NCBI RefSeq assembly: GCF_014534645.1
Contig: NZ_JACVQF010000199.1
Location: forward strand, 1 to 64,000
Direction of reading: 5' to 3'
Length of the DNA stretch: 64,000 nucleotides
Source: Streptomyces griseicoloratus
GTDB taxonomy: Bacteria; Actinomycetota; Actinomycetes; Streptomycetales; Streptomycetaceae
Made by a program: the position numbers and the translations under genes. Shown here piece after piece: positions 16,149 to 24,913 of the stretch; position 1 is the first letter of the stretch, and each line of letters begins with the position of its first letter. The notes beneath the pieces are model-generated. The model had not been told where the DNA came from, searched no databases, and saw nothing but the letters and a program-made list of their open reading frames with translations.

Positions 16149-17219
16149 CTAGCGCGCCATCTCCTCCTTCAGCGCCGCCACGAACGCGTCCACGTCGTCC
16201 TCGGTCGTGTCGAAGGCGCACATCCAGCGCACGTCGCCCGCGGCCTCGTCCCAGAAGTAGAAACGGAACCGCTGCTGCAGGCGCTCGCTCACCTCGTGCG
16301 GCAGCCGGGCGAAGACCGCGTTCGCCTGCACCGGGTAGAGGATCTCCACCCCGTGCACGGCACGCACGCCCTCGGCCAGGCGCTGGGCCATCTCGTTGGA
16401 GTGCCGGGCGTTGCGCAGCCACAGGTCCTTGGCGAGCAGCGCCTCCAGCTGCACCGACACGAAGCGCATCTTGGAGGCCAGCTGCATCGACAGCTTGCGC
16501 AGGTGCTTCATGTGGCGCACGGCGTCCTGATTCAGGACGACGACCGCCTCGCCGAACAGGGCACCGTTCTTGGTGCCGCCGAGCGAGAGGAGGTCCACGC
16601 CGACCGCGTTGGTGAACGTCCGCATGGGCACGTCCAGCGAGGCGGCGGCGTTGGCTATCCGGGAGCCGTCCAGGTGCACCTTCATGCCGTGCGCGTGGGC
16701 GTGCTCGCAGATGGCGCGGATCTCGTCCGGGGTGTAGAGGGTGCCGAGCTCGGTGCTCTGGGTGATCGAGACGACCTGCGGCATCGCGCGGTGCTCGTCG
16801 TCCCAGCCGTACGCCTGCCGGTCGATCAGCTCGGGCGTGAGCTTGCCGTCCGGCGTGGGCACGGTGAGCAGCTTCAGGCCGCCGACCCGCTCCGGCGCCC
16901 CGCACTCGTCCACGTTGATGTGCGCGCTCTCGGCGCAGATCACCGCGCCCCAGCGGTCGGTGACCGCCTGGAGCGCGACGACGTTGGCGCCGGTGCCGTT
17001 GAAGACCGGGAACGCCTCGGCCGTGGGCCCGAAGTGACTGCGGATCACACGCTGGAGGTTCTCGGTGTAGACGTCCTCGCCGTACGCGACCTGGTGCCCG
17101 CCGTTGGCCAGGGCCAGGGCGGCGAGCACCTCCGGGTGCGCCCCGGCGTAGTTGTCACTGGCGAAACCGCGGACCTCGGGGTCGTGATGGCGACGCGCGT
17201 CGGTCTTCGGGGGGTTCAC
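16149..17219 (-). CDS. Threonine aldolase family PLP enzyme (low-specificity type)
   Basis: About 356 aa. Family motifs: RGFASDNYAGAHPEVL at the start, VFNGTGANVVAL (about residue 65), VHLDGSRIANAAAS (Asp binding the PLP ring) and the PLP lysine in LSLGGTKNGALFGEA. It should cleave L-threonine or allo-threonine to glycine and acetaldehyde, or act on a related beta-hydroxy amino acid. It starts at the GTG at 17219, which overlaps the SDR stop in a GTGA junction, so it is the third gene of a coupled operon. Confidence 0.93.
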   Translation of the reverse strand: MNPPKTDARRHHDPEVRGFASDNYAGAHPEVLAALALANGGHQVAYGEDVYTENLQRVIRSHFGPTAEAFPVFNGTGANVVALQAVTDRWGAVICAESAHINVDECGAPERVGGLKLLTVPTPDGKLTPELIDRQAYGWDDEHRAMPQVVSITQSTELGTLYTPDEIRAICEHAHAHGMKVHLDGSRIANAAASLDVPMRTFTNAVGVDLLSLGGTKNGALFGEAVVVLNQDAVRHMKHLRKLSMQLASKMRFVSVQLEALLAKDLWLRNARHSNEMAQRLAEGVRAVHGVEILYPVQANAVFARLPHEVSERLQQRFRFYFWDEAAGDVRWMCAFDTTEDDVDAFVAALKEEMAR

Positions 17220-18010
17220 GGCTTCTCGGTCAGCCACAGACGGTTTCCGTTCACTTCCGCGGCGGGCTTCTCCCAGACTCCGGCGACGGCCTCGGCCAGG
17301 TCCTTGACGTCCGTGAAGCCCGCGAACTTCGCGTTGGGGCGCTCGGCGCGCATCGCGTCGTGCACCAACGCCTTCACCACCAGGATCGCAGCCGCGGACG
17401 TCGGCCCCTGCTCGCCCCCCGCCTTGCGGAAGTAGTCCGCCATGGCCAGCGTCCACGCCTCGGCGGCGGCCTTGGCGGCCGCGTAGGCGGCGTTGCCCGC
17501 GGTGGGCCTGCTCGCGCCCGCGGCGCTGATCAGCACGTAGCGGCCGCGGTCGCTGCGCTGCAGCGCCTCGTGGAAGGCGAGGGAGGTGTGCTGGACGGTG
17601 CGGATCAGCAGCAGTTCCAGCAGGTCCCAGTCGTCGAGATTGGTCTTGGTGAAGGTCTCGCTGCCGCGCCAGCCTCCGACGAGGTGGACCAGGCCGTCGA
17701 CCCGTCCGAACTCCTTCTCGATCCGGCCGGCCCACTCCCGGGTGGAGTCGAGGTCCAGCAGGTCGACGGTCTCGCCGACCACCGTGGCCCCACCGTGCGC
17801 GTAGCGCGCCGCGTCGACGGCCTCCGCCAGCCGCTCCGGGTCGTTGTCCGCGCCGACGACGACCGCGCCGGCCTCGGCGAGCCGCAGCAGCGCGGCCCGT
17901 CCGGCGGGCCCGCCCGCACCGGCCACCGCGATCACCGCGCCGTTGAGCGCCCCGTTCCCCATGGTCCTCGCCTCCCGAGCCTGTTCCTGGTTGTCGGTGC
18001 CGTCGCTCAC
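17216..18010 (-). CDS. Short-chain dehydrogenase/reductase
   Basis: 264 aa. Rossmann motif AVAGAGGPAGRAALLRLAEA (about residues 28-47); the usual TGxxxGIG is altered to AGAGGPAG. The catalytic part shows ISAAGASRPTAGNAAYAAAK, where the SDR Tyr-x-x-x-Lys is YAAAK (serine is in ISAA). The C-terminus ends WLTEKP. Coupled by GTGA overlaps to DUF6421 upstream (18007/18010) and threonine aldolase downstream (17216/17219). The altered nucleotide loop makes a conventional NADP reaction less certain. Confidence 0.88.
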   Translation of the reverse strand: MSDGTDNQEQAREARTMGNGALNGAVIAVAGAGGPAGRAALLRLAEAGAVVVGADNDPERLAEAVDAARYAHGGATVVGETVDLLDLDSTREWAGRIEKEFGRVDGLVHLVGGWRGSETFTKTNLDDWDLLELLLIRTVQHTSLAFHEALQRSDRGRYVLISAAGASRPTAGNAAYAAAKAAAEAWTLAMADYFRKAGGEQGPTSAAAILVVKALVHDAMRAERPNAKFAGFTDVKDLAEAVAGVWEKPAAEVNGNRLWLTEKP

Positions 18011-19404
18011 GCGGCGGCCCGCTCGGCGCCGTCCGCCGTGATGCCCTTGGTGGAGGCGATCACGTTCTTCAGCTTCTTGGACAGTGCCTCGTAGAACATG
18101 CTCAGCGGAAACTCGTCCGGAAGCACGTCATCGACGAGTTTGCGCGGCGGCAGGGTCAGGTCCAGCGCGTCCGGGCCCTTGGCCCACTTGGAGCCCGGGT
18201 GCGGGGCGAGGTAGGTGGAGACCAGCTCGTACCCGGCGAACCAGTGGACGAGCTTGGGGCGGTCGATGCCGTCGCGGTAGAGCTTCTCGATCTCGGCGCA
18301 CAACTGGTTGGTGACCTGCGGGGCGCGCTGCCAGTCGATGAAGAGCTTGTTGTCGGTCCAGCGGACGACGTCGTGCTTGTGCAGGTAGGCGAAGAGGAGC
18401 TGGCCGCCCAGGCCGTCGTAGTTGCGCACGCGCTCGCCGGTGACCGGGAAGCGGAACATGCGGTCGAAGAGCACCGCGTACTGCACGTCGCGGGCCTGCG
18501 GGACGCCGTCGGCCTCCAGCTTCACGGCCTCCTTGAAGGCGGTGAGGTCGCAGCGCAGCTCCTCCAGGCCGTACATCCAGAACGGCTGGCGCTGCTTGAT
18601 CATGAACGGGTCGAACGGCAGGTCGCCGTGGCTGTGGGTGCGGTCGTGGACCATGTCCCACAGGACGAACGCCTCCTCGCACCGCTTCTGGTCGTGGACC
18701 ATGGCGGCGACGTCCTCGGGCAGCTCCAGGCCCAGGATGCGGACCGCGGCATCGGTGACGCGGCGGAAGCGGGCTGCCTCGCGGTCGCAGAAGATGCCGC
18801 CCCAGCTGAACCGCTCGGGCGCCTCGCGCACGGCGATGGTCTCGGGGAAGAGGACCGCGGAGTTGGTGTCGTAGCCGGACGTGAAGTCCTCGAAGGTGAT
18901 GCCGCAGAACAGCGGGTTGTCGTAGCGGGTGCGCTCCAGCTCGGCCAGCCAGTCCGGCCAGACCATGCGCAGCACGACCGCTTCGAGGTTGCGGTCCGGA
19001 TTGCCGTTCTGCGTGTACATCGGGAAGACGACCAGGTGCTGGAGGCCGTCCTGCCGGTTCGCGGCCGGCTGGAAGGCCAGCAGCGAGTCGAGGAAGTCGG
19101 GCACCTGGAAACCGCCGTCGGCCCAGCGGCCGAGGTCCGCCACCAGGGCCTCGTGGTAGGCGCGGTCGTGCGGGAGCAGCGGGGACAGTTCCTGGACGGA
19201 CGCGGCGACTCGGCGCACGGCGTCCTCGGCCGTGGCGCGCTCGGGGGCGCCCTCGGCGTCGAAGTCGATCGACCCGTCCTTGGACTGCCATGGCCGGATC
19301 TGCTCCACGGCATCCTTGAGCACGGGCCAGGCCGGGTGCTCCACCACCCTGCTCACCGGAGAAACCTTCTCCTCCGAACCCACCTGCACAAGAATTTCCG
19401 TCAT
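18007..19404 (-). CDS. DUF6421 family protein, unknown function
   Basis: 465 aa from the ATG at 19404, which has GGAGGA just upstream; the open frame to 19593 is not supported. Cytoplasmic, acidic, no membrane segment. Visible features are histidine/acidic clusters such as LWDMVHDRTHSHGDLPFDP (about residues 265-283), where His and Asp could bind metal, and HWFAGYELVSTYLAPHPG near the C-terminus. It resembles no enzyme family I can name. It leads a three-gene operon with an SDR and a threonine aldolase, joined by four-base overlaps, so a shared metabolic job is likely. Confidence 0.85.
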   Translation of the reverse strand: MTEILVQVGSEEKVSPVSRVVEHPAWPVLKDAVEQIRPWQSKDGSIDFDAEGAPERATAEDAVRRVAASVQELSPLLPHDRAYHEALVADLGRWADGGFQVPDFLDSLLAFQPAANRQDGLQHLVVFPMYTQNGNPDRNLEAVVLRMVWPDWLAELERTRYDNPLFCGITFEDFTSGYDTNSAVLFPETIAVREAPERFSWGGIFCDREAARFRRVTDAAVRILGLELPEDVAAMVHDQKRCEEAFVLWDMVHDRTHSHGDLPFDPFMIKQRQPFWMYGLEELRCDLTAFKEAVKLEADGVPQARDVQYAVLFDRMFRFPVTGERVRNYDGLGGQLLFAYLHKHDVVRWTDNKLFIDWQRAPQVTNQLCAEIEKLYRDGIDRPKLVHWFAGYELVSTYLAPHPGSKWAKGPDALDLTLPPRKLVDDVLPDEFPLSMFYEALSKKLKNVIASTKGITADGAERAAA

Positions 19405-19666
19405 GTCCCATCCTCCACGGGAGAACCTCGCGTAAGGACACCGTATGCACACGTGGTTCCTCCCAGCAAGGGGAGACCCAGCAAAATATCCTGCCACTCC
19501 CCCACCTTCACCGCATTTTTTCCTGTCGGATGCCCGGAGGTGGGGCACATCACCGAAGCGGTGTCGGCCAGATCCGTATACCGAGCGCGGCACAGGGGAA
19601 ACGCTTCCGCAGGGCCGTTAGGCTGCCGCCCTGCCATCGCCGCCGTCGACGGAAGCGAGTCGAGCC

Positions 19667-20350
19667 TTGAACTTCCTCACCATCGGTCACCGCGGAGTGA
19701 TGGGTGTCGAACCCGAGAACACCCTGCGTTCCTTCGTCGCCGCCGAGCAGGCCGGCCTCGACGTCGTCGAACTGGACCTGCACCTGAGCAAGGACGGCGC
19801 GCTCGTCGTCATGCACGACGCGGACGTGGACCGCACGACGGACGGCACCGGCGCCATCGCCGAGCAGACCCTCGCCGAGCTGCGCGCCCTGGACGCCGGG
19901 CGCGGGGAGCGGGTCCCGGTCTTCGAGGAGGTGCTGGACGCCGTGTCGGTGCCGTTGCAGGCCGAGATCAAGGACACGGCGGCGGCCCGGACGCTGGCGG
20001 AGGTGATGCTCCGGCGGGACCTGGCCGGCCGGGTGGAGGTGATCTCCTTCCACGACGAGGCGATCGTCGAGATCGCCCGCCTGGTGCCGGGGGTGCGCAC
20101 GGCACTGGTCGCGCAGTACTACGGCCCCGATGTCGTGGACCGGGCGGTCGAGGCCGGCGCCGGGACCCTCTGCCTGGACATCAACCGCATCACGCTGGAG
20201 ATCGTGGAGCGGGCGCGCAAGGCCGGCCTGCGGGTCTTCTCGTGGGTGGTGAACACCCAGGACCACCTGCGGCTGGTGCGCGCCCTGGGGCTGGACGGCG
20301 CCACGACCGACTATCCGGAGATCAAACGCACCGGCCGTTTCACCGCGTGA
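19667..20350 (+). CDS. Glycerophosphodiester phosphodiesterase family protein
   Basis: 227 aa. GDPD signatures: IGHRGVMGVEPENTLRSF (catalytic His and Arg with metal Glu, about residues 6-23), ELDLHLSKDGALVVMHDADV (metal Glu/Asp and catalytic His), and the late NTQDHLRL. No signal peptide, so it should hydrolyse deacylated phospholipid head groups inside the cell. The start is a TTG at 19667 with GGAAG upstream. Its 3' end converges on the GNAT gene, three bases apart. Confidence 0.92.
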   Translation: MNFLTIGHRGVMGVEPENTLRSFVAAEQAGLDVVELDLHLSKDGALVVMHDADVDRTTDGTGAIAEQTLAELRALDAGRGERVPVFEEVLDAVSVPLQAEIKDTAAARTLAEVMLRRDLAGRVEVISFHDEAIVEIARLVPGVRTALVAQYYGPDVVDRAVEAGAGTLCLDINRITLEIVERARKAGLRVFSWVVNTQDHLRLVRALGLDGATTDYPEIKRTGRFTA

Positions 20351-20353
20351 GCG

Positions 20354-20890
20354 TCACGCCAGCGGCTTGACCAGCAGCTCGAACTGCAGGTCGTCGCGCT
20401 GCGGGATGCCGAAGCGCTCGTCGCCGTACGGGAAGGGGGTCATCCGGCCCGTACGGCGGTAGCCGCGGCGCTCGTACCAGGCGATGAGGTCCTCGCGCAC
20501 GGAGATGACCGTCATGTGCATCTCGGTGACGCCCCACGCCTCGCGGGCCTGCCGTTCCGCCTCCGCGAGGACGGTCTTGCCCAGCCCCGCGCCCTGGAGC
20601 GCCGGGCTCACGGCGAACATCCCGAAGTAGGCGTGCTCACCGCGGTGTTCGAGCTGGCAGCAGGCGACGATCCGCCCCTCGCGCTCGACCGTCAGCAGTC
20701 TGCTGTCCGGCGACTTGATGACCTCCAGCACGCCCTCGGGATCCGTCCGCTGCCCCTGGAGGATGTCCGCCTCCGTGGTCCACCCGGCACGGCTGGCGTC
20801 CCCGCGGTACGCGGACTCGACGAGCGCGACGAGGGCGTCCACGTCGGCATCGGTGGCGTCGCGGAAGGTGTGTCGGGCGGCAGTGTCCAT
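20354..20890 (-). CDS. GNAT family N-acetyltransferase
   Basis: About 178 aa from the ATG at 20890. The acetyl-CoA pyrophosphate loop is visible in FAVSPALQGAGLGKTVLAEA (about 112-131), preceded by the GRIVACCQLEHRG strand and followed by the MTVISVREDLIAWYERRGY helix-strand pair typical of the fold. Single domain, cytoplasmic, acceptor unknown. Divergent from the VOC protein gene at 20963 across 72 bp. Confidence 0.9.
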   Translation of the reverse strand: MDTAARHTFRDATDADVDALVALVESAYRGDASRAGWTTEADILQGQRTDPEGVLEVIKSPDSRLLTVEREGRIVACCQLEHRGEHAYFGMFAVSPALQGAGLGKTVLAEAERQAREAWGVTEMHMTVISVREDLIAWYERRGYRRTGRMTPFPYGDERFGIPQRDDLQFELLVKPLA

Positions 20891-20962
20891 GGGTGACGTC
20901 TCCGGTTCTCGGGCGCGGCGAGGGCACCGACGAGAGTAGCGCTGCCGATAGGCTCCGGATGC

Positions 20963-21355
20963 ATGGTGCATGTACTCAGCAGCCGCGTCCTGCTCCGCCC
21001 CACCGACCCGGAACGCTCCCGTGCGTTCTACGGCGGCCAGCTCGGCCTCGCCGTCCACCGCGAGTTCGGCACCGGGCCGGAGCGCGGAACCGTGTACTTC
21101 CTCGGCGGCGGCTTCCTGGAGCTCTCCGGCCGCTCCGACGGCCCGGTCGACCCGGCGCTCATGCTCTGGATGCAGGTCGAGGACGTGACGGCGGCGCACG
21201 AGGAGCTGCGGGCGAAGGGCGTCGGGATCGTCCGGCCGCCGGTGCGGGAGCCGTGGGGCCTGGTGGAGATGTGGATCGAGGACCCGGACGGGACGCGGAT
21301 CGTGCTGGTGGAGGTGCCCGAGGACCATCCGCTGAGGTACCGGCCGGGCATCTGA
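20963..21355 (+). CDS. VOC (glyoxalase/bleomycin-resistance-like) family protein
   Basis: 130 aa, the length of a single two-repeat vicinal-oxygen-chelate protein. Pattern: PTDPERSRAFYGGQLGLAVH at the start, FLGGGFLELSGR in the middle, and the C-terminal WIEDPDGTRIVLVEVPED, where the last Glu could be a metal ligand. Members can be isomerases, dioxygenases or drug-binding proteins, and the sequence does not decide. Divergent from the GNAT gene. Confidence 0.88.
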   Translation: MVHVLSSRVLLRPTDPERSRAFYGGQLGLAVHREFGTGPERGTVYFLGGGFLELSGRSDGPVDPALMLWMQVEDVTAAHEELRAKGVGIVRPPVREPWGLVEMWIEDPDGTRIVLVEVPEDHPLRYRPGI

Positions 21356-21437
21356 GCACGCCTCACGGACGGGCGTGGGCGGTGGGCGGGCCGTCCGCGT
21401 GTGCGTGTCCACCCGGGTGTCCCGGTCTGCGGGAGCC

Positions 21438-21500
21438 GGGGCGGGGTTTCGCCGGGGTGCCGGGGCGGGGCGGGGCGGGGTTTCGCCGGGGTGCCGGGGC
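21438..21500. repeat. G-rich direct repeat, possible G-quadruplex
   Basis: A 29-bp unit (starting GGGGCGGGGTTTCGCC) occurs at 21438-21466 and 21472-21500, joined by five bases. The plus strand carries repeated runs of four guanines across the segment, enough for a four-tract quadruplex. It lies in the roughly 290-bp gap between the two VOC genes; otherwise I see nothing in the gap except the ribosome site of the downstream gene. Confidence 0.75.
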
Positions 21501-21668
21501 CGGCTCCGCCCGCGGGGCCGGCCGGGCGGGCCGACGCCGTGTGCGGTGCGGGGTCGGGGGCAGGCGGGGCACGTGGCTGCCCCGCCGGTTCCCGGATGGC
21601 CGGGGCACTGGCCGGGGCTTAGCGTGCTGGAGGGGGACGATCGCGCTGTGGAAGGGACGCCCCACGCC

Positions 21669-22448
21669 ATGAAGCTCGACGCACCGGTGACCGGCGGGCC
21701 CTGCTGGGCCGAGCTGGGCACCAGCGATCTGGAGGCGGCCAAGCGGTTCTACGCGCGGCTGTTCGGCTGGCGTCCCGAGACGGACCCGCGACAGCAGGCC
21801 GGGGGCTACACGATCGCCCGCCTCGGGGACGCGGCGGTCGCCGCCCTGACACCGCTGTACCAGCAGGCCCAGCCGGTCGCCTGGAACGTGTCGTTCGCGG
21901 TGAGCGACGCCGACACCGCCGTACGGCGGATCACGGAGGCGGGCGGGGCGGTTCCGCTCGGCCCGCGGGACGTGTTCGACGCGGGCCGGTTCGCGGTGGC
22001 CGTGGATCCGACCGGCGCGGTGTTCCAGCTCTGGCAGGCGCGTGCCTTCCCGGGAGCGGGGCTGTTCAACGCGCCCGGCGCGCTGGGCTGGGTGGAGCTG
22101 CTGACCCGCGAGCCGGACCGGGCCCGGGACTTCTACACCACCGTGTTCGGCTGGAGCGTCACCGCCTCGGACCGCTATCCGCAGTGGGGTGTCGGCGGCG
22201 CGGACTTCGGCGGCATGGTGACGATGGACGACAAGTTCCCGCACGAGGTGCCGGCGCACTGGCTGCCGTACTTCGCGGTCGAGGACGTGGACACCGCCGC
22301 GGCCGACGCGACCGGCGGGGGCGGCACCGTGCTGATGGTGCCCACGTCCCTGCCCGACGGACCGCGCATCGCGGTGCTGAGGGATCCGCAGGGGGCGATG
22401 TTCGGCGTGTACCGGGCGGCGGACGAGGGCCGGGACCACCCGGTGTGA
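21669..22448 (+). CDS. Two-domain VOC family protein
   Basis: About 259 aa from the ATG at 21669. The GTG at 21648 is about ten bases past GGAGGGGGAC and is an equal alternative (266 aa). Two VOC units in tandem: GGPCWAELGTSDLEAAKRFY (about 9-28) and ALGWVELLTREPDRARDFYT (about 138-157), each ending with a PTGAVFQLWQ or DPQGAMFGVY strand. Such Streptomyces proteins are often annotated as 27-kDa antigen Cfp30B-like hydroxylase or glyoxalase; the substrate is unknown. Confidence 0.87.
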   Translation: MKLDAPVTGGPCWAELGTSDLEAAKRFYARLFGWRPETDPRQQAGGYTIARLGDAAVAALTPLYQQAQPVAWNVSFAVSDADTAVRRITEAGGAVPLGPRDVFDAGRFAVAVDPTGAVFQLWQARAFPGAGLFNAPGALGWVELLTREPDRARDFYTTVFGWSVTASDRYPQWGVGGADFGGMVTMDDKFPHEVPAHWLPYFAVEDVDTAAADATGGGGTVLMVPTSLPDGPRIAVLRDPQGAMFGVYRAADEGRDHPV

Positions 22449-22475
22449 TCGCCGGTCCCCGACGCGCACGTGCCC

Positions 22476-23033
22476 TCAGACCCGCAGCGCGTCCAGGCGG
22501 CCCTCCAGCTGGCCGAGCAGTTCCGCGAGGAGCGCGGCGAGTTCGTCCCGCTCCGGGGCCCGTACGCCGGAGAGGACGGCGGACTCGTAGGCGAGCTGCT
22601 CGGGCAGGATGCCGTCGACGAGGTCGCGTCCGGCGTCCGTGAGGCGGAGGTGGGCGACGCGGCGGTCCCGGGTGTCGCCCCGGCGTTCGACCAGTCCGCG
22701 CTCGGTGAGCTGCTTGAGGCGCTTGGTGACGGCGGCGCCCGAGGAGAAGGTCTCGCGGGCCAGCTCACCGGGGGTCAGCTCGTGCCCGGTGCGGCGCAGC
22801 GCGCCGAGCAGGTCGAACTCGGGGCGGCTCAGGCCGGCCCGGCGCAGCGGGGCGTCCTCGGCCTGCTGGAGGAGGGCGGCGCAGCGGTTGATGCGGCCGA
22901 TGATCTCCATGGGGCCGGTGTCGAGGCCGGGGTGGACGGCCCGCCACTGGCGGACGACCGCGGCGACCGTGTCCCCTCTCGTGGCGTCCGTCGCGCCGCC
23001 GCCGGTCGCCGAGCGCCCGTCGTTTGCGGTCAT
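22476..23033 (-). CDS. MarR family transcriptional regulator
   Basis: About 185 aa from the ATG at 23033. The winged helix spans about residues 85-150: GLSRPEFDLLGALRRTG, ELARETFSSGAAVTKRLKQL (recognition helix) and GLVERRGDTRDRRVAHLRLT, the MarR wing. Its ATG overlaps the stop of the upstream FUSC transporter gene (ATGA), so both come from one transcript. An AT-rich palindrome over the transporter start region is the likely autoregulatory operator, giving a substrate-responsive efflux unit. Confidence 0.93.
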   Translation of the reverse strand: MTANDGRSATGGGATDATRGDTVAAVVRQWRAVHPGLDTGPMEIIGRINRCAALLQQAEDAPLRRAGLSRPEFDLLGALRRTGHELTPGELARETFSSGAAVTKRLKQLTERGLVERRGDTRDRRVAHLRLTDAGRDLVDGILPEQLAYESAVLSGVRAPERDELAALLAELLGQLEGRLDALRV

Positions 23034-24733
23034 GGCCGTACGTCCTCCGTCCTCGTACCTGTGTCCCGGTCCGCACACGCTGTGCGGCGGCGCACCGTTG
23101 CGGCGAGCGTACGGTGTCCGGACTGCTCGGCGAGCACGACCCTCTCGTGGGGCAGGGCGCGCTGCCACCATTCACCGGCCGCGGCGTCGGCGGTGGCCCG
23201 CAGGTCGGCCAGCGCGGCGGCCAGGCTCCGTCGGGCGGCCTCCAGCGCCGCGGGGGCGGGCTCGGGCTCCGCCAGGAGGCGGGCGGCGCGCTCGCGGGCG
23301 CGGTCGGCGGCGGTCACCGCCTGCTCGACGCGGTCGCCCGCGCGCCGGTTGGTGACGACGACGGCGGCCAGGAAGCCGACGAGGGCGCCGACGAGGGTGT
23401 CCACGACCCGCTCGGTGATCAGCTCGCCGGGCTCCTGGTATCCGGCGAACTCGGTGATCAGGAGCGCCATCGGCGTCACGCAGACGCTGCCGAGCCAGTA
23501 GTTGCGGGTGATGAGCGCCTCGGCGCCGAAGTTGAAGGCCAGGCAGAGCAGGACGAGGGGTGCCTGCCCGAGGTGGGCGAGCGGGGCGACGGCCGCGAAG
23601 AGGAGTACTCCGGCGAGGTTGCCGACGACGCGCTGGACGGTCCGGCTCCAGGTCAGGGTCAGGTTCACCTGGTAGAGCGCGGCGGCGGTCACCAGCGCCC
23701 AGTAGGGGCGGCCGATGCCGAGGGCGAGGGAGGCGTAGCCGGCGAGGGCGCAGCCCAGGGCGGTGCGCACGGCGATCGGGGCCAGCGGGCCGAGCCCGCG
23801 CCACAGCGGCGCCGGCCGGGCGTCGAGTTCGGCGTCCACGCCGAGGAGTTCGTCGGCGAAGGCCCCGGGGGCGGCGGTGTGCGGGGTGCCGGTGCGCGGG
23901 ATCCGTCCGGTGCCGCGCAGGGCGCGCGCCCAGTCCCGCAGCCGTTCGGGGTCCGTGTCGGCGGGTGCGGCGAGGGCGACCTCGGCACGGACGACGAGGG
24001 CTTCCAGGGCGTGCCGGGTGGCGGCCCGGGCACCGGTCGCCGGCAGCGACAGCAGCGTCTGCCAGGCGGCCTGCACCGCGGCGTAACCGGCGGCGCGGGC
24101 CTGGGTGTGGCCGTCGCCGGTGCCCCGGGTGCCGGCGTACGCGGCGGCGGCGTTCAGTGCCTGGGCGGTGGCCCGGCGTTCCGGGCCGTGCGGGCGGACC
24201 AAGGCGGGTGCCATGCCGACGATCCAGGCGAAGGCGCCCGCCGCGGCGGTCAGCGCCAGGTGCCCCGGGACCTGGCCGAGCGTCTGCGGCGCGAACAGCG
24301 ATGCGGAGCTGATGAAGGTGAGGATCACGTTGCCCGGCGGGCCGATCCGTGTGGCGTCGCACAGCGTCTTCTGCGCGGCGGCGAGCAGGGCGCCGACGGT
24401 GACCAGCACGACCGCGTCGCCGGTGAGCGACGCGGTGACCAGGGAGACGGCGACGCTTGCGAGCATGCCGAGCACCACCCACGCGAGGACCCGGGCCCGG
24501 GCGGGGTAGGGCCGGTTGTGGGCGTAGAGCGCGCACAGGGACCCGGCCATCGTGTACATGGCCAGGTCGAGCCGGCCGAGCGCCAGCAGGATCAGGTTGG
24601 GCGGGGCCACGGCGGCCACCACGCTCAGCGCGGGCTTGAACCAGATCTCGGAGGGACGGCGTAGGCGGAGCACGCCGGCCAGTGGCAGATGCCGGCCGAG
24701 CGGGGTGCCGGAGGTGGGGGACGCACTGCTCAT
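23030..24733 (-). CDS. FUSC family integral membrane protein (aromatic acid exporter-like)
   Basis: 567 aa. Two sets of closely spaced hydrophobic helices flank soluble domains: an N-terminal set (PALSVVAAVAPPNLILLALG through LVTVGALLAAAQ) and a C-terminal set from about residue 325 (RTALGCALAGYASLALGIGR through VVDTLVGALVGFLAAVVV). The motif GRPYWALVTAAALYQVNL marks the FUSC half. Relatives export aromatic acids such as p-hydroxybenzoate. The downstream overlapping MarR gene suggests induction by an aromatic ligand. Starts at the ATG at 24733. Confidence 0.9.
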   Translation of the reverse strand: MSSASPTSGTPLGRHLPLAGVLRLRRPSEIWFKPALSVVAAVAPPNLILLALGRLDLAMYTMAGSLCALYAHNRPYPARARVLAWVVLGMLASVAVSLVTASLTGDAVVLVTVGALLAAAQKTLCDATRIGPPGNVILTFISSASLFAPQTLGQVPGHLALTAAAGAFAWIVGMAPALVRPHGPERRATAQALNAAAAYAGTRGTGDGHTQARAAGYAAVQAAWQTLLSLPATGARAATRHALEALVVRAEVALAAPADTDPERLRDWARALRGTGRIPRTGTPHTAAPGAFADELLGVDAELDARPAPLWRGLGPLAPIAVRTALGCALAGYASLALGIGRPYWALVTAAALYQVNLTLTWSRTVQRVVGNLAGVLLFAAVAPLAHLGQAPLVLLCLAFNFGAEALITRNYWLGSVCVTPMALLITEFAGYQEPGELITERVVDTLVGALVGFLAAVVVTNRRAGDRVEQAVTAADRARERAARLLAEPEPAPAALEAARRSLAAALADLRATADAAAGEWWQRALPHERVVLAEQSGHRTLAATVRRRTACADRDTGTRTEDVRP

Positions 24734-24736
24734 GAA

Positions 24737-24772
24737 AATATTTTAGCAGGTGTTTTACCTGTAAAAAATATT
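24737..24772. promoter_or_regulatory. AT-rich MarR-type operator at the FUSC-MarR promoter
   Basis: A near-perfect palindrome: AATATTTTAGCAGGT (24737-24751), then GTTTT-like spacer, then ACCTGTAAAAAATATT (24757-24772), one base longer in the right arm. It starts four bases upstream of the FUSC start codon and is strikingly AT-rich for this genome. MarR proteins typically bind such sites; the match to this MarR is inferred from adjacency. Confidence 0.75.
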
Positions 24773-24913
24773 GGACCGGTCACCCCGCCTCGGCGCTGAC
24801 CAGGCGCTACGCACCGCGCTCCGCCGTATGCCCCCCGCGTACACCCTTGCGCTCGCGTGCGCACCGCACCGCCCGGGCATTCCTTCCACCGACTGCCGAA
24901 CGGGGAGGTGCGC

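Noticed and set aside
21375-21668. Upstream extension of the two-domain VOC protein
   Set aside because: It runs through the G-rich direct repeat and encodes low-complexity Gly/Arg; the VOC domain begins at about 21669.
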